From contig SULG01000003.1 in assembly GCA_005524015.1 (NCBI GenBank), forward strand, positions 23,925 to 87,924: a DNA stretch of 64,000 nt, given 5' to 3'. Source of the stretch: Candidatus Jettenia ecosi. Lineage in GTDB: Bacteria > Planctomycetota > Brocadiia > Brocadiales > Brocadiaceae. The translations under genes were made by a program, and so were the position numbers. Positions 35,203-45,490 of this stretch are shown one piece after another (the stretch's first letter is position 1; each line of letters begins with the position of its first letter). The notes beneath the pieces were generated by a model. The model was given only the letters and a program-made list of their open reading frames with translations. It made no database searches and was not told the DNA's origin.

Positions 35203-37893
35203 TCAAATTCTGCACTCAAGATCATGCAAAATGAGTTTTACCTTACCAATCTGATCTAACAATTCCTTCTGGCGATTCTGTTCCATTGCTACAACATGAG
35301 CGGGCGCCCTTGCAACAAAATTTTGATTTTCCAGCTTACGCCTTACCACGAGTAAATGGTCTTCCAGTTGTTTTAAATGCTTTAGTTGCCGCTCTTTTTC
35401 AGCCATCGGATCTATAATACCTGCAAGTGGCACAAATGCTTGTATTTGTCCAATAACTTCACAAGCGGAGTTAATGGGTTTCGTAAGATTTTTACCAATC
35501 TCTAAATGCTCAAGGTTGGCCATTCGCCTAAGGATATCTGCATGCTCTTTCAATCCGAACTCGCCATTTTCTGAAAAAGAGACCACCGCATTCAATTTTT
35601 GTTTTTCCATGATATTCATCTTACTCCGTATATTCCGAATAGCACGGATAATATCCTGCAGGACGACCATGGTTTTTTCGATATGATCTCCATATTGTTT
35701 TGTCGCCCTGGGCCACATATTACCGATAATGGTCTTACCGTGTATATCATTCCCGATATCAATTTTATTTTCAGAAATAGTTTGCTTTAAATTTTGCCAT
35801 AATTCTTCTGTAATAAAAGGAATAAAAGGATGTAATATACGGAGCATTTGATTAAATACCCTTGCCAATACTGTTTGTGCCACCTTTTTATCTCTGGGAC
35901 TTACCGGCTCATAGAGGCGAGCTTTAACGATTTCCAGGTACCAATCGCAGAAGGTGTGCCACATAAAATCGTAGATTTTCATGGTCGCATCATTAAACTT
36001 GAATTGATCCAGAGATGAAGTGCAGACCTCAATTGTTGCATCTAACCGGTTGAGTATCCACATGTCTTCAAATTGATAATCTCCGGGTTCAATGGTAATC
36101 TCTTTCGGACATTCTTCTTCCAAATTCATCATAACAAACCGTGCGGCATTCCAGAGTTTGTTCGTAAAGTTACGACCCATCTCAAATTTGCTTTCCGAAA
36201 GTTTTATATCCTGGCCTTCCGTGGTTAGGATAATAATCGAAAATCGCACAGCATCTGCTCCATAGGTATCAATCATAACAAGGGGGTCAATGCCGTTTCC
36301 CAGCGATTTGCTCATTTTCCTTCCCTGTTCATCGAGAATTGTACCGTGGATGTAGACATTGGAGAAAGGGACTTGATGCATCATTTCGAGTCCCATCATA
36401 ACCATTCTGGCTACCCAGAAATAGATAATTCCCCGGTCAGTAACAAGGGTAGACGTAGGGTAGTAATACAGTAATTCAGGTGTTTCCTCAGGCCACCCCA
36501 TTGTGGAAAAAGGCCATAGAGCAGAACTGAACCATGTATCAAGTACATCTTCATCTTGTTTCAACTGAGTACTACCACATTTTGAACATTTCATAGGCGT
36601 TTCACGTGCTACTGTGGTTGCCCTGCACTCCTGACAATACCAGGCGGGAATACGGTGTCCCCACCAGATCTGTCTTGAGATGCACCAATCCCGGACATTT
36701 TCCAGCCAACTTAAGTATATCTTTTCCCATCGATCAGGGAAGAATGTTATAGACTTTTCCTGTGTTGTCTTTATCGCTGCGTCTGCAAGGGGACGCATCT
36801 TTACAAACCACTGATCAGAGATATAAGGTTCAATGACGGTATGGCATCGGTAACAATGTCCAACTGAATGCTTATGAGGGGAGACATTTTCAATGTATTT
36901 TTTCAATTTTAATTCTTCTACCAGAGCATTCCTGCACTCAAAACGGTCCAGTCCTTCGTAATCGCCTGCATTCTCATTCATAATCCCATTCTCATGCATA
37001 ATAACAATGGGGGTTAACGTATGGCGTTTGCCAATCTCAAAGTCATTAGGATCGTGAGCAGGTGTAACTTTAACTGCACCGGTTCCAAAAGATGGATCTA
37101 CAAAATCATCGGCAATTATTGGCAATTCCCGTCCGGTAACAGGGAGGGTAAGGATTTCACCTATCATATCCTTAAAGCGGTCATCTTTCGGGTTAACGGC
37201 TACGGCAACATCACCCAGCATGGTTTCAGGGCGTGTTGTTGCTACGATAAAATAGAGATGCGGAGCGTCCCTGAACGGATATTTTATATACCACAGATTC
37301 CCCTCATGTTCTTCATGCTCAACCTCATCATCGGCTAAGGCTGTGCAGCATCGGGGACACCAGTTAATCATGTATTTACCTTTATAGATTAAGCCCTTCT
37401 CAAACAATCGCACAAATGCTTCTTTCACTGCAGTTGAGAGGCCTTCATCCATCGTAAATCTTTCTCGGTCCCAATCGCATGAGCTTCCCAGTTTTTTCAA
37501 TTGTTTAATAATAGTTGAGCCGTACTGATTTTTCCATTTCCAGACCTCTTCTATAAAACGTTCCCGTCCCAGATGCTCACGCTTTTTGTGTTTAGCTGCT
37601 AATTCCCGTTCAACTACATTTTGGGTAGCAATGCCTGCATGGTCCGTACCAGGCATCCACAGGGTGTTGTATCCCTGCATGCGTCTCCATCGGATCAAAA
37701 TATCTTGAATAATATTGTTTAAGGCGTGTCCCATATGAAGCACACCAGTAACATTGGGAGGAGGAATGACAATAGTATATGGTTTCTGAGAGGGGTTTGG
37801 TTCACTATGAAAAAACCCTTTTTCCTCCCAAAACTGATACCATTTGTCGTCTATCTCTTTTGGGTTGTATTGTGTTGACAGTTTTGTCCGCAT
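35203..37893 (-). CDS. valS: Valine-tRNA ligase
   Basis: It charges tRNA-Val. The class I HIGH-type motif is PNVTGVLHMGHALNN (HMGH), the KMSKS motif is GRKMSKSLGNG, and the zinc-binding Cys clusters CWYCQEC-like (WYCQECRATT) and MKCSKCG are present. The CP1 editing domain and the C-terminal coiled arm (KEKERQLKHLKQLEDHLLVV-like) follow. The length of 896 aa is normal. Confidence 0.95.
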   Translation of the reverse strand: MRTKLSTQYNPKEIDDKWYQFWEEKGFFHSEPNPSQKPYTIVIPPPNVTGVLHMGHALNNIIQDILIRWRRMQGYNTLWMPGTDHAGIATQNVVERELAAKHKKREHLGRERFIEEVWKWKNQYGSTIIKQLKKLGSSCDWDRERFTMDEGLSTAVKEAFVRLFEKGLIYKGKYMINWCPRCCTALADDEVEHEEHEGNLWYIKYPFRDAPHLYFIVATTRPETMLGDVAVAVNPKDDRFKDMIGEILTLPVTGRELPIIADDFVDPSFGTGAVKVTPAHDPNDFEIGKRHTLTPIVIMHENGIMNENAGDYEGLDRFECRNALVEELKLKKYIENVSPHKHSVGHCYRCHTVIEPYISDQWFVKMRPLADAAIKTTQEKSITFFPDRWEKIYLSWLENVRDWCISRQIWWGHRIPAWYCQECRATTVARETPMKCSKCGSTQLKQDEDVLDTWFSSALWPFSTMGWPEETPELLYYYPTSTLVTDRGIIYFWVARMVMMGLEMMHQVPFSNVYIHGTILDEQGRKMSKSLGNGIDPLVMIDTYGADAVRFSIIILTTEGQDIKLSESKFEMGRNFTNKLWNAARFVMMNLEEECPKEITIEPGDYQFEDMWILNRLDATIEVCTSSLDQFKFNDATMKIYDFMWHTFCDWYLEIVKARLYEPVSPRDKKVAQTVLARVFNQMLRILHPFIPFITEELWQNLKQTISENKIDIGNDIHGKTIIGNMWPRATKQYGDHIEKTMVVLQDIIRAIRNIRSKMNIMEKQKLNAVVSFSENGEFGLKEHADILRRMANLEHLEIGKNLTKPINSACEVIGQIQAFVPLAGIIDPMAEKERQLKHLKQLEDHLLVVRRKLENQNFVARAPAHVVAMEQNRQKELLDQIGKVKLILHDLECRI

Positions 37894-37986
37894 GGTTTTT
37901 ATTTTGTAACCTTTTCGTCAGAAATATATACAAATCTCCGTAAACAATAAACAATCATTGTATTGAATAAGCCTCTCATATTCAAG

Positions 37987-38640
37987 TTATTCTATTTCAA
38001 AAAGAGTGACTGAATAGGTAATCTTAGTCCCGCCACGCTCAATCTCCACATTACAGGTATCGCCAAACTGCTTTGTTTGTAAATAATGGACCAGATCCAT
38101 GACATTTTTTGCTACTCTCCCATCAATTGATAAGATACTATCACCTACCATGAAACCCGCCTTTTCAGCAGGACTGTTCTGACCTATTTCCTGGATAACT
38201 AATTTATCATCGCTTGTTTTTTGAAGTTGTACTCCCAGGTATACCATCTTTTTTTCCTTTTCTACCGGTGGGATAGCCCAAACAAAATCGGCTGGTTCCA
38301 GGGGAATGTCTGTTGAAAATAAGTCTTGATTACCCGTCGGTTTTCCCTCAGTGAATTCGGCCGGATAGATGGTGTAATAGGGGAGAGGTGTGCGGCGAAA
38401 CACCCTTTTCGGTATTCCAAAATCATACACAATATGGCCATTCCCTACAAAGGTGAGAAACTTCTTGTCTTTCCCTTCCCATGAGGATAAATAATCTACA
38501 ATCGTCTGAGCCATGTATTCCTCCCATAAAGATTGTACATCATTATATCTTTCAAAATCTGTTGAACTGCCTACATGTTCCATAATGGCTTTTTTCAAAT
38601 AGATTCTATGAAAGAAATCGGTTGTATCAATTTCCGGCAA
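37987..38640 (-). CDS. C-terminal part of a ChaN-PDZ protein, frame-separated from the upstream gene
   Basis: This frame carries the second half of a ChaN (haem-binding uptake, Tiki-like) domain (DTTDFFHRIYLKKAIMEHVG ... KFLTFVGNGHIVYDFGIPKR) and a PDZ domain at the C-terminus (GVQLQKTSDDKLVIQEIGQN ... GFMVGDSILSIDGRV). The N-terminal half of ChaN is in the other frame upstream (38595-40115). Adding one A to the A8 run at 38641-38648 would join them as ...EEEKKKLPEIDTTDF. On its own it has no signal peptide, so it is most likely the tail of one frameshifted gene. Confidence 0.75.
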   Translation of the reverse strand: MPEIDTTDFFHRIYLKKAIMEHVGSSTDFERYNDVQSLWEEYMAQTIVDYLSSWEGKDKKFLTFVGNGHIVYDFGIPKRVFRRTPLPYYTIYPAEFTEGKPTGNQDLFSTDIPLEPADFVWAIPPVEKEKKMVYLGVQLQKTSDDKLVIQEIGQNSPAEKAGFMVGDSILSIDGRVAKNVMDLVHYLQTKQFGDTCNVEIERGGTKITYSVTLFEIE

Positions 38641-40115
38641 TTTTTTTTCTCTTCCTCGCTTAAATTTTTCAACCCCTTATTGTGCAGCATTTTTACCAAT
38701 TCCTTGGGTGCGTTCAGGGCGATTATGGGGATTTTCTTTTCTCGGACAAAGTCAAAGATGTCTTTGTATAAAGAATAATCATATCCCCACTCTTTATCCC
38801 ATCGTGTATCCTCAAGAAATTTCTCCTCGTCAATCTCTCCCGCAACCCACTGGTCTAAAAAAGGTTGGTATGGTCTTGTAAACATCTCCATACCAATGGC
38901 TATGTTACTTCCAAATTTTTCATAGTATGCCTGAAGCACCTTTAGCTGCACCTGGTGAGCTGCCTTATTTGCATGGGTTTCGCCAACGTAGAGCACGCTT
39001 GCACAATCAAAAAAACGGGTAAGGTCAGAAAATTGTACCTTTTCACCCGTCGGGATATGGACAATATCATGGTGAGCGACCTGTGACGGGAAGTTTTTTA
39101 ATCTATCTGCTTCTGAAAAGGCGTACATAGGCAATAAAAAATTACTTGTTAAAAGAAATAATATGGTTTTGGAAAAACCCTTCATCCAAAGATGTTTAGT
39201 AAGACTCTTCATGATCTTAAAGATATTAAATCCTATTGGCATGAGTTTTGGAAGTATAAAATCCGATATCTTTACGGTGGACAATGATTTGCCAAAAATC
39301 TCTATGTTAGTCATATTTTGTTCTCCTATGTTATGCAGCTTGGCGGCTTTTAGAAGAGGCACCTGAGATGGTGAAACGCAAAGAACCTCTGCCAGGATAC
39401 GATCAATGGCGATGCAGTCAATACCTCCGAGGATTAAAGAGACCTGTCTGGGTGTCCCACCCGTTGGCCCATGTTTTTCCATAGCCATAACGGCATCCAC
39501 GATGGTAAAAGTAGGTTTCACAGCCTGGTAATTTGCTAAGAGCATTTCTGTATACCAGCTCAGGTCATCATGCGACTGAAGATGTCGCCATGCCTTTCTC
39601 TTGCCGCTGACGCATCCGTACATATTCTTCACTGCGGCAGTATAGAGCAATTGTACATGGGCTTTCAGTTTGGGAAGGTTTATGATGGTATCTACATCCA
39701 GTGCTTTACCAGAAACAGTGAGCGAAAATGATTTTACTCCGCATGTTGTTTTTATCCTGCGTGGCATATTAAGTTCGATAATCTCGATACCATGCTCCTT
39801 TGCAAAGTGGTCAATACCTATCCGCCTTGCAATTTTTGAGACAGAACCAAAAGCAGGACTATCACCAATAATGGGTGTGGCCCCCATCTCCAGTATCTTT
39901 TTGGCTATCACTTCTATGATTATAGGATGAGTAACCGCACATTCTTCAGGCGTGCTCTCCTTTATAAAATTTGGTTTTAATAATACCCGTGTTCCCTTTT
40001 TTATAATGCTCTGGATACCGCCAAAATGCTGAAAAATCTGATCGATAGCGGAAATGACCTTTTCTTTATCATAATCCTCGCAGTAAACAATAGATACGCC
40101 TGTTGTACTTGTCAT
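38595..40115 (-). CDS. DUF362 domain fused in frame to a ChaN N-terminal half
   Basis: Residues about 1-305 are a DUF362 domain (RVLLKPNFIKESTPEECAVT; INLPKLKAHVQLLYTAAVKN; GPTGGTPRQVSLILGGIDC). No stop separates this from a signal-peptide-like segment (KGFSKTILFLLTSNFLLPMYAF, near residues 311-333) and the first half of ChaN (CASVLYVGETHANKAAHQVQ; GMEMFTRPYQPFLDQWV). An ATG at 39185 could start ChaN separately but has no clear ribosome site. The frame ends abnormally just after an A8 run at 38641-38648, where the ChaN domain continues in another frame. Either this is a real fusion with a frameshift, or two overlapping genes. Confidence 0.75.
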   Translation of the reverse strand: MTSTTGVSIVYCEDYDKEKVISAIDQIFQHFGGIQSIIKKGTRVLLKPNFIKESTPEECAVTHPIIIEVIAKKILEMGATPIIGDSPAFGSVSKIARRIGIDHFAKEHGIEIIELNMPRRIKTTCGVKSFSLTVSGKALDVDTIINLPKLKAHVQLLYTAAVKNMYGCVSGKRKAWRHLQSHDDLSWYTEMLLANYQAVKPTFTIVDAVMAMEKHGPTGGTPRQVSLILGGIDCIAIDRILAEVLCVSPSQVPLLKAAKLHNIGEQNMTNIEIFGKSLSTVKISDFILPKLMPIGFNIFKIMKSLTKHLWMKGFSKTILFLLTSNFLLPMYAFSEADRLKNFPSQVAHHDIVHIPTGEKVQFSDLTRFFDCASVLYVGETHANKAAHQVQLKVLQAYYEKFGSNIAIGMEMFTRPYQPFLDQWVAGEIDEEKFLEDTRWDKEWGYDYSLYKDIFDFVREKKIPIIALNAPKELVKMLHNKGLKNLSEEEKKNCRKLIQPISFIESI

Positions 40116-40384
40116 ACATGAACCTGAAATGATACTTTTATGATATACAGCAAAATTGAATTACAACTACTATACTATTTTTTTGTTGTGAATCAAATAT
40201 TTTGCTAAAAATGACTTTTTTGTTAATTATTATGAGAAATGGGTATTATCGGTACGTGCTGGAAGGGTAAGGTTCCTATCATTTTTCCGATAAGATTTAT
40301 TCCCCATGAGAGTATAATAAAAACAGTGTAAGGTTATGGCCCCAGCCACCTTATTATTCCCTTCATCCTTTGAAAAGGAGACTT

Positions 40385-42562
40385 ATGGATATTCTTAAAG
40401 ACGGAGACAGGAGTAAAGAATCCGGTAGAACAATCATCTTCAATAGAGATATTTGTCATGACCTTTCCTTAAGCGCAGAAAAGGAGTGGTTAGAGACCAA
40501 TGGTATTGGCGGCTATGCTTCTTCTACAATAATCGGCGCAAATACAAGGCGGTATCATGGTCTCCTTATGGCTGCTACAAGACCTCCCTTAGGGCGGTCT
40601 TTATTGTTATCTAAAGTGGAAGAAACTCTCTCTATAGGAGAGAAGCAGTTTCCGCTCTCTACGAATTTTTACCCGAATGCAATTCATCCTGAAGGATATA
40701 AAAATCTTATTCAATTTAGCTTACATCCATTTCCTACCTTTGCTTATTCTGTGAGCGGGGTAGATATAAAAAAAATAGTGTTTATGGTTCACGGTGAAAA
40801 TACTACTATCATTTTGTATCAAGTGACTGGTAGAGGAGCACAGCCGTTAGCTCCTTTATCCTTGAAGATAAGGATCATGATTGCATTTCGTGATTATCAT
40901 TGGCTTACCTCCGAAAATCCGTCTTTAAAGACCAAGTATCATATTCTTCCGCATGGAATATATTTACAGCCATATGAACAACTTCCCCCCCTGTATCTTT
41001 TTCATAACGCACAATCAATCGATACAGTTCAATTCTGGTATAAAAATATGGAATACCCAAAGGAGCTCGAACGAGGTCTGGATGCGCACGAAGACCACTT
41101 TAGCCCCTTTGCTCTGCAGTTTGATCTGAATAAAGGGATTGATTCCTATATTGTTGCTTCAACAAATGCATGTGAGAGATGGGATATTCTGGAATTACTC
41201 AATACAGAAATTAACCGCAGGAAGGGTCTATACAGAAAAAAGTGTGATGATAATGGAAATGCAGATCTCTTAATTTCCTCTGATTTTCCTTTGAAAAAGA
41301 ACGATATCGATTATTTCTCTTTTCGCAAAAAGGAAATAAACCGGACTTGTGAAAAGAATGGGGTAGAAAAGACAAAAGATATAACGAAGGAAAACCTTGC
41401 TACGTTAATTGAATCCTTGTTGAATGTTTCAGATAGCTTCATTGTAAAGCGGGAAGGTGATAAGAAAAGTATTATTGCAGGGTATCACTGGTTCGGAGAT
41501 TGGGGACGGGATACTATGATCTCACTACCTGGACTTACCCTTGTACAGGGAAGATTTGAAGATGCCCGGAAAATATTACTTTCGTATGCCCGGTATGTCA
41601 GTAAGGGGATGATTCCCAATCGGTTCCCGGATTATGGAGAGACTCCTGAATACAATACTGTCGACGCCTCACTGTGGTATATTCATGCAGTATATCAGTA
41701 TCTGCGTTTTACAAAAGATTTCAATACCGTTCGCAGGGATTTATACAAGGTACTCAAGGAGATTATTGAGTATTATAAGAAGGGAACCCGTTACCATATC
41801 CATATGGATACGGATGGTCTAATCGATGCTGGTGCAGAAGGGGTGCAGCTGACGTGGATGGATGCGAAAGTGGGGGATTGGGTTGTGACACCACGGATGG
41901 GAAAGGCAGCAGAAATCAATGCCCTTTGGTATAATGCACTGCAAATCATGGTATTTCTTGCCCGTGAGATGAATTTACCTGATGAGAGTACAGATTATAG
42001 TATCCTGGCACAGAAGGTATGTGAGTCATTTAATAAACTCTTCTGGTTTGAAGAAGGACAGTACCTTTATGATTTCATAGAGGGAGAAACAGGAAATAAG
42101 GCCATTCGCCCTAATCAGATATTTGCTGTAAGTTTGCCACATTCGATGTTAACCATGAGAAGACAGAAACGTGTGATTGAGATAGTACAAGAGCATCTTT
42201 TGACACCTTATGGCCTGAGAACTCTTTCGCCAAAAGATAAAGATTATATGGGGCATTGTGTTGGAGGTGCTTATGAAAGAGATAAGGCATATCATCAGGG
42301 CACTGTGTGGCCGTGGTTAATAGGTCCCTATATTTCTGCCTATGCCAGGGTGTATGCGGACCATAAAAATACGCAAAAATATATCGAAGGACTTTTTGAG
42401 CCGTTTTATACGCATCTGTTTGAATCCGGATTGGGAACGATTTCTGAAATATTTGATGGAGACCCTCCTCACACCCCACGTGGGTGTATTTCTCAGGCCT
42501 GGAGTGTAGCAGAGCTATTACGCACCTATTTTGAACATGTATATGGGCTTGAGAACAATTAA
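40385..42562 (+). CDS. Glycogen debranching enzyme-type amylo-alpha-1,6-glucosidase
   Basis: It should hydrolyse alpha-1,6 branch points of glycogen-like polymers. The N-terminal GDE_N domain begins with KEWLETNGIGGYASSTIIGANTRRYHGLL (shortened here) near residue 30. The C-terminal catalytic (alpha/alpha)6 barrel contains AGYHWFGDWGRDTMISLPGL, PNRFPDYGETPEYNTVDASLW, DAGAEGVQLTWMDAKVGDWV and HQGTVWPWLIGPY. The ATG at 40385 follows AAAAGGAG by four bases; an in-frame TTG at 40370 overlaps the ribosome site. The length is 725 aa. A strong hairpin follows the gene. Confidence 0.88.
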   Translation: MDILKDGDRSKESGRTIIFNRDICHDLSLSAEKEWLETNGIGGYASSTIIGANTRRYHGLLMAATRPPLGRSLLLSKVEETLSIGEKQFPLSTNFYPNAIHPEGYKNLIQFSLHPFPTFAYSVSGVDIKKIVFMVHGENTTIILYQVTGRGAQPLAPLSLKIRIMIAFRDYHWLTSENPSLKTKYHILPHGIYLQPYEQLPPLYLFHNAQSIDTVQFWYKNMEYPKELERGLDAHEDHFSPFALQFDLNKGIDSYIVASTNACERWDILELLNTEINRRKGLYRKKCDDNGNADLLISSDFPLKKNDIDYFSFRKKEINRTCEKNGVEKTKDITKENLATLIESLLNVSDSFIVKREGDKKSIIAGYHWFGDWGRDTMISLPGLTLVQGRFEDARKILLSYARYVSKGMIPNRFPDYGETPEYNTVDASLWYIHAVYQYLRFTKDFNTVRRDLYKVLKEIIEYYKKGTRYHIHMDTDGLIDAGAEGVQLTWMDAKVGDWVVTPRMGKAAEINALWYNALQIMVFLAREMNLPDESTDYSILAQKVCESFNKLFWFEEGQYLYDFIEGETGNKAIRPNQIFAVSLPHSMLTMRRQKRVIEIVQEHLLTPYGLRTLSPKDKDYMGHCVGGAYERDKAYHQGTVWPWLIGPYISAYARVYADHKNTQKYIEGLFEPFYTHLFESGLGTISEIFDGDPPHTPRGCISQAWSVAELLRTYFEHVYGLENN

Positions 42563-42612
42563 TCTCATACGGTTGTCCATGTGATTACAAAAGCTCAGAT
42601 GCTTGTATTAAA

Positions 42613-42653
42613 ATCCCCGAAAATCACTCTTTATGAAAGAGTGATTTCAGGGG
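42613..42653 (+). terminator. Hairpin terminator after the debranching-enzyme gene
   Basis: CCCC-G-AAAATCACTCTT pairs with AAGAGTGATTTC-A-GGGG around a short TATGA loop, 50 bases after the stop codon. Only a weak T-run follows. Confidence 0.6.
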
Positions 42654-42697
42654 AACTCTCGTGCATTTTTGAGTAAACTCAATCATAAGTTTTATGG

Positions 42698-45244
42698 TTA
42701 ATAACTATTGTACAAGTCCTGTATCTCCTGGCTGGTTAAGGCATGCTTATAGAGAAGGATGTCATCTATGAGACCGTTAAAATACCCTTCCTTATACCGT
42801 GAATACCCTATCTTCATGTCAGTATAGTAGGTCAATGGTACAATCGTATTTCCGGCCGGATGTGTATTGGTATCAACTAGCTGTCCATTTACATACAGAT
42901 TTTGCTGCCCTGTCGTCATGTTATAGGTACAGGCAACATGATACCAGGTATTCACGGAATTGATTAAATTTTCTTTCACGGTTTTTGTTGTCCTGGTTCC
43001 AGTTCCATCCCTGGTTACCAATGAAAACCTGAGAGTATCTGGGCTGCTGGAATTGAATCGTACTTCAAACCCTTCCCGGAGTTGTGGGTCTGAACTCCAT
43101 CTTAACTCACTGAATATCGCATCGGAATGGTTCGTATCGTTGGTATTTTTTCTGAACCACACACCCAGAGAGATTTCATCATGATTCATGCGGGGTACTG
43201 ATACAGAATCATCAATCCCATCGAAGCTCAATCCGTTGTCACTTTTTCCTGCTGCCCATATAGCTCCCTGGATTTCACCATGATTACCATTACCTGAGGC
43301 ATCATGGGCTATTGTTCCTGCCCCTTCATCAAGGGTATAGTGTATCTGTATGCCTGTGGTAAAGGCGTTGTATAAGTCTCGTATCTCCTTGTCACTTAAT
43401 GCCCGATTGTAAAGGCGTACATCGTCTATAATGCCACTAAAATACCCCTTATTAACCCTTGAGTAACCTACTCTCATATCAGGATAGGCTGTCATTGGGA
43501 CTATGGTATTTCCTACGGGATGGGTTTGCATAGTAACCAGCATTCCATTTACATACAGCTTTTGTTTTCCTTTTATTTTGTTATAAGTGCCTGCAACATG
43601 GTACCAGTTGCCAATTGAGTTGAGTAAATTTGCCGTGGCAGTTTTTATTGTCTTATCCCCACTTTTATTCTGGGTTACCAATGCAAATCTGAGGATATCA
43701 GGGCTATCGGGGTTGAATCGTACATCAAATCCTTGTCGTAACTGAGGGTTTAGGTTCCATCTCATTCCACCAAATATTGCGTCAGCAAGAGCCGTATCGT
43801 TTGTGTTTTTATTGAACCATGCGCACAGAGAAATCTCATCATTGTTTATACGGGGAACGAGTACGGAATCATTAATCCCATCAAAACTCAATCCTCCTCC
43901 GCTTTTTCCTGTTGTCCATATAGCTCCTCCGACGATGGTACCATGATTGCCGTTGCCTGAAGAATCAGTTGCAACCTGCCCGCTTCCCTCGTCAAAAGAA
44001 TAAAGAGCCGCCAGGGCATCGGCAGGAGATTTTCTGATGATGAATCCATCGTCAAGTATGGAGCCGTCAGATCTCAGCGCCTGAAATGTTAACGTGTTCG
44101 TATGAATGGTAACGCGAGCAAATGAAAATTCCGAATCACACCGAATAACCCAATTGGGTAGTGTAGTGGAGCAAGGATGAAGTTCCGCACCACCTCCGCC
44201 AACCACGAGATAAATTTGTCCATGTCCGGCATTAGAGAAATCATAAGCTTCTGGTCCAAAATTATCCGAGTCATCCTTAATAATAGAATCGTAAGCGAGT
44301 GGTTTGGTCCTGACATAATTATGGTTGTGGGCATGGAATACCAAATCAACGTTGTGTTTATCAAAGAGGGGCTGAAGGTTTGTCCGTAGCTTTGTATAAT
44401 CAGAGTGCCCGCCTCCACCTGAGTAAACATTGCGATGGAAATAAGCAATAATCCATTGTATATTGGGATTTGATGCAGCAGAGGCAAGATCATTATCTAT
44501 AAAGGTATGCTGGGCGCTGCCAGGATCTGTTGAGTTATCGGTATTTGAATCAATTGCCAGAAAATGTGCATTCCCAACATCATAAGAATAATATCGCTCG
44601 GTCGAAGTTCCATTTGTGGGCATTGCAAAATGGGCCTGAGCAAAACTATAGGAGGGTTTATCAATATCGTGGTTTCCCCATGCCGGCATCACGGCGGCAG
44701 AAGCGGCGTAAACAGATTGTTGTTCAATCCAGGTATGATAGTTGCTATCAGATGCTGTATATGCAAGATCGCCGGCAATGATGTGCAGATCAGCATTCTG
44801 GGCAGCGAGGGCTGAATTAATAAGAATAGAATTTGGCGTTGAGTTTTTATCTGCTACGGCAGTAAAAACTAAACCGTTGGTTCCTGATGTACCCGGCGCC
44901 GGCGCAGTCCAGAAAGTATAATCCTGACTCCACAATCCCCCATCATCACTTACACAATAATGATAAAGCGTGTCCGGGGTAAGGCCTGTTAATTCAACGG
45001 TATGAATGTATTCGCCATGCTCGGTATCCACTCCGGTAACTACATTGCCATATGCGGTAGTCTCTCCATACTCAACCTTTGGCGGCTTGTGACTGGTATC
45101 TGATGACCACATAATTGTCATAGAACTTGCGGGATCATGTTGCCAGGAAAGGTGTACCTGGCTTACCGCCGCGTATGTTTGTGGCGATAACATCAACATT
45201 GAAAAACCAAATAAGAATATGAATAACGTATGTAAAGACTTCAT
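42698..45244 (-). CDS. Secreted purple-acid-phosphatase-like metallophosphatase with two LamG domains
   Basis: A signal peptide (LHTLFIFLFGFSMLMLSPQTYA) leads to a fibronectin-like N-domain (residues about 30-120; VHLSWQHDPASSMTIMWSS) and a calcineurin-type phosphatase domain. Metal motifs are AGDLAYTA, AWGNHD, AYFHRNVYS and FHAHNHNYVR. Two LamG/concanavalin-like domains follow in tandem (about 425-625 and 637-848). They are close copies, sharing SGNGNHG, GLSFDGI, NWYHVA/TWYHVA, YVNG and IDDVRLYNRAL or its variant. The start is ATG at 45244; a start nine bases earlier is also open. Such secreted enzymes bind polysaccharide or cell surface. Confidence 0.85.
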   Translation of the reverse strand: MKSLHTLFIFLFGFSMLMLSPQTYAAVSQVHLSWQHDPASSMTIMWSSDTSHKPPKVEYGETTAYGNVVTGVDTEHGEYIHTVELTGLTPDTLYHYCVSDDGGLWSQDYTFWTAPAPGTSGTNGLVFTAVADKNSTPNSILINSALAAQNADLHIIAGDLAYTASDSNYHTWIEQQSVYAASAAVMPAWGNHDIDKPSYSFAQAHFAMPTNGTSTERYYSYDVGNAHFLAIDSNTDNSTDPGSAQHTFIDNDLASAASNPNIQWIIAYFHRNVYSGGGGHSDYTKLRTNLQPLFDKHNVDLVFHAHNHNYVRTKPLAYDSIIKDDSDNFGPEAYDFSNAGHGQIYLVVGGGGAELHPCSTTLPNWVIRCDSEFSFARVTIHTNTLTFQALRSDGSILDDGFIIRKSPADALAALYSFDEGSGQVATDSSGNGNHGTIVGGAIWTTGKSGGGLSFDGINDSVLVPRINNDEISLCAWFNKNTNDTALADAIFGGMRWNLNPQLRQGFDVRFNPDSPDILRFALVTQNKSGDKTIKTATANLLNSIGNWYHVAGTYNKIKGKQKLYVNGMLVTMQTHPVGNTIVPMTAYPDMRVGYSRVNKGYFSGIIDDVRLYNRALSDKEIRDLYNAFTTGIQIHYTLDEGAGTIAHDASGNGNHGEIQGAIWAAGKSDNGLSFDGIDDSVSVPRMNHDEISLGVWFRKNTNDTNHSDAIFSELRWSSDPQLREGFEVRFNSSSPDTLRFSLVTRDGTGTRTTKTVKENLINSVNTWYHVACTYNMTTGQQNLYVNGQLVDTNTHPAGNTIVPLTYYTDMKIGYSRYKEGYFNGLIDDILLYKHALTSQEIQDLYNSY

Positions 45245-45253
45245 TGAGTACAT

Positions 45254-45490
45254 AGGATAATTTACCTCATAGTAATTGTTATTTTAAAGAAACAACAGTA
45301 ATGCTATAATAAATTCTTTTTTAACCGTGGAGTAAAAAGAGTGGGGGATTAACGTATGTTTTTCTTAATAGAAGCAGATTTCTACACCAATTCTTTCGTT
45401 CATGAGATAAAGATTAACAATCTATAACAAAAATTTTCGGTTAAAACAATACCATATATTTCATAGTATTACCATAGATTTTTACCAGGA
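45254..45490. other. Non-coding stretch upstream of the aldehyde dehydrogenase region
   Basis: This is AT-rich sequence with no gene, repeat or RNA that I can support. It lies between the divergent phosphatase and aldehyde dehydrogenase genes and presumably holds both promoters. Confidence 0.5.

Noticed and set aside
44089..44493. 134-codon frame inside the phosphatase gene
   Set aside because: It is an out-of-frame shadow of the metallophosphatase domain, whose motifs are all in the long frame.
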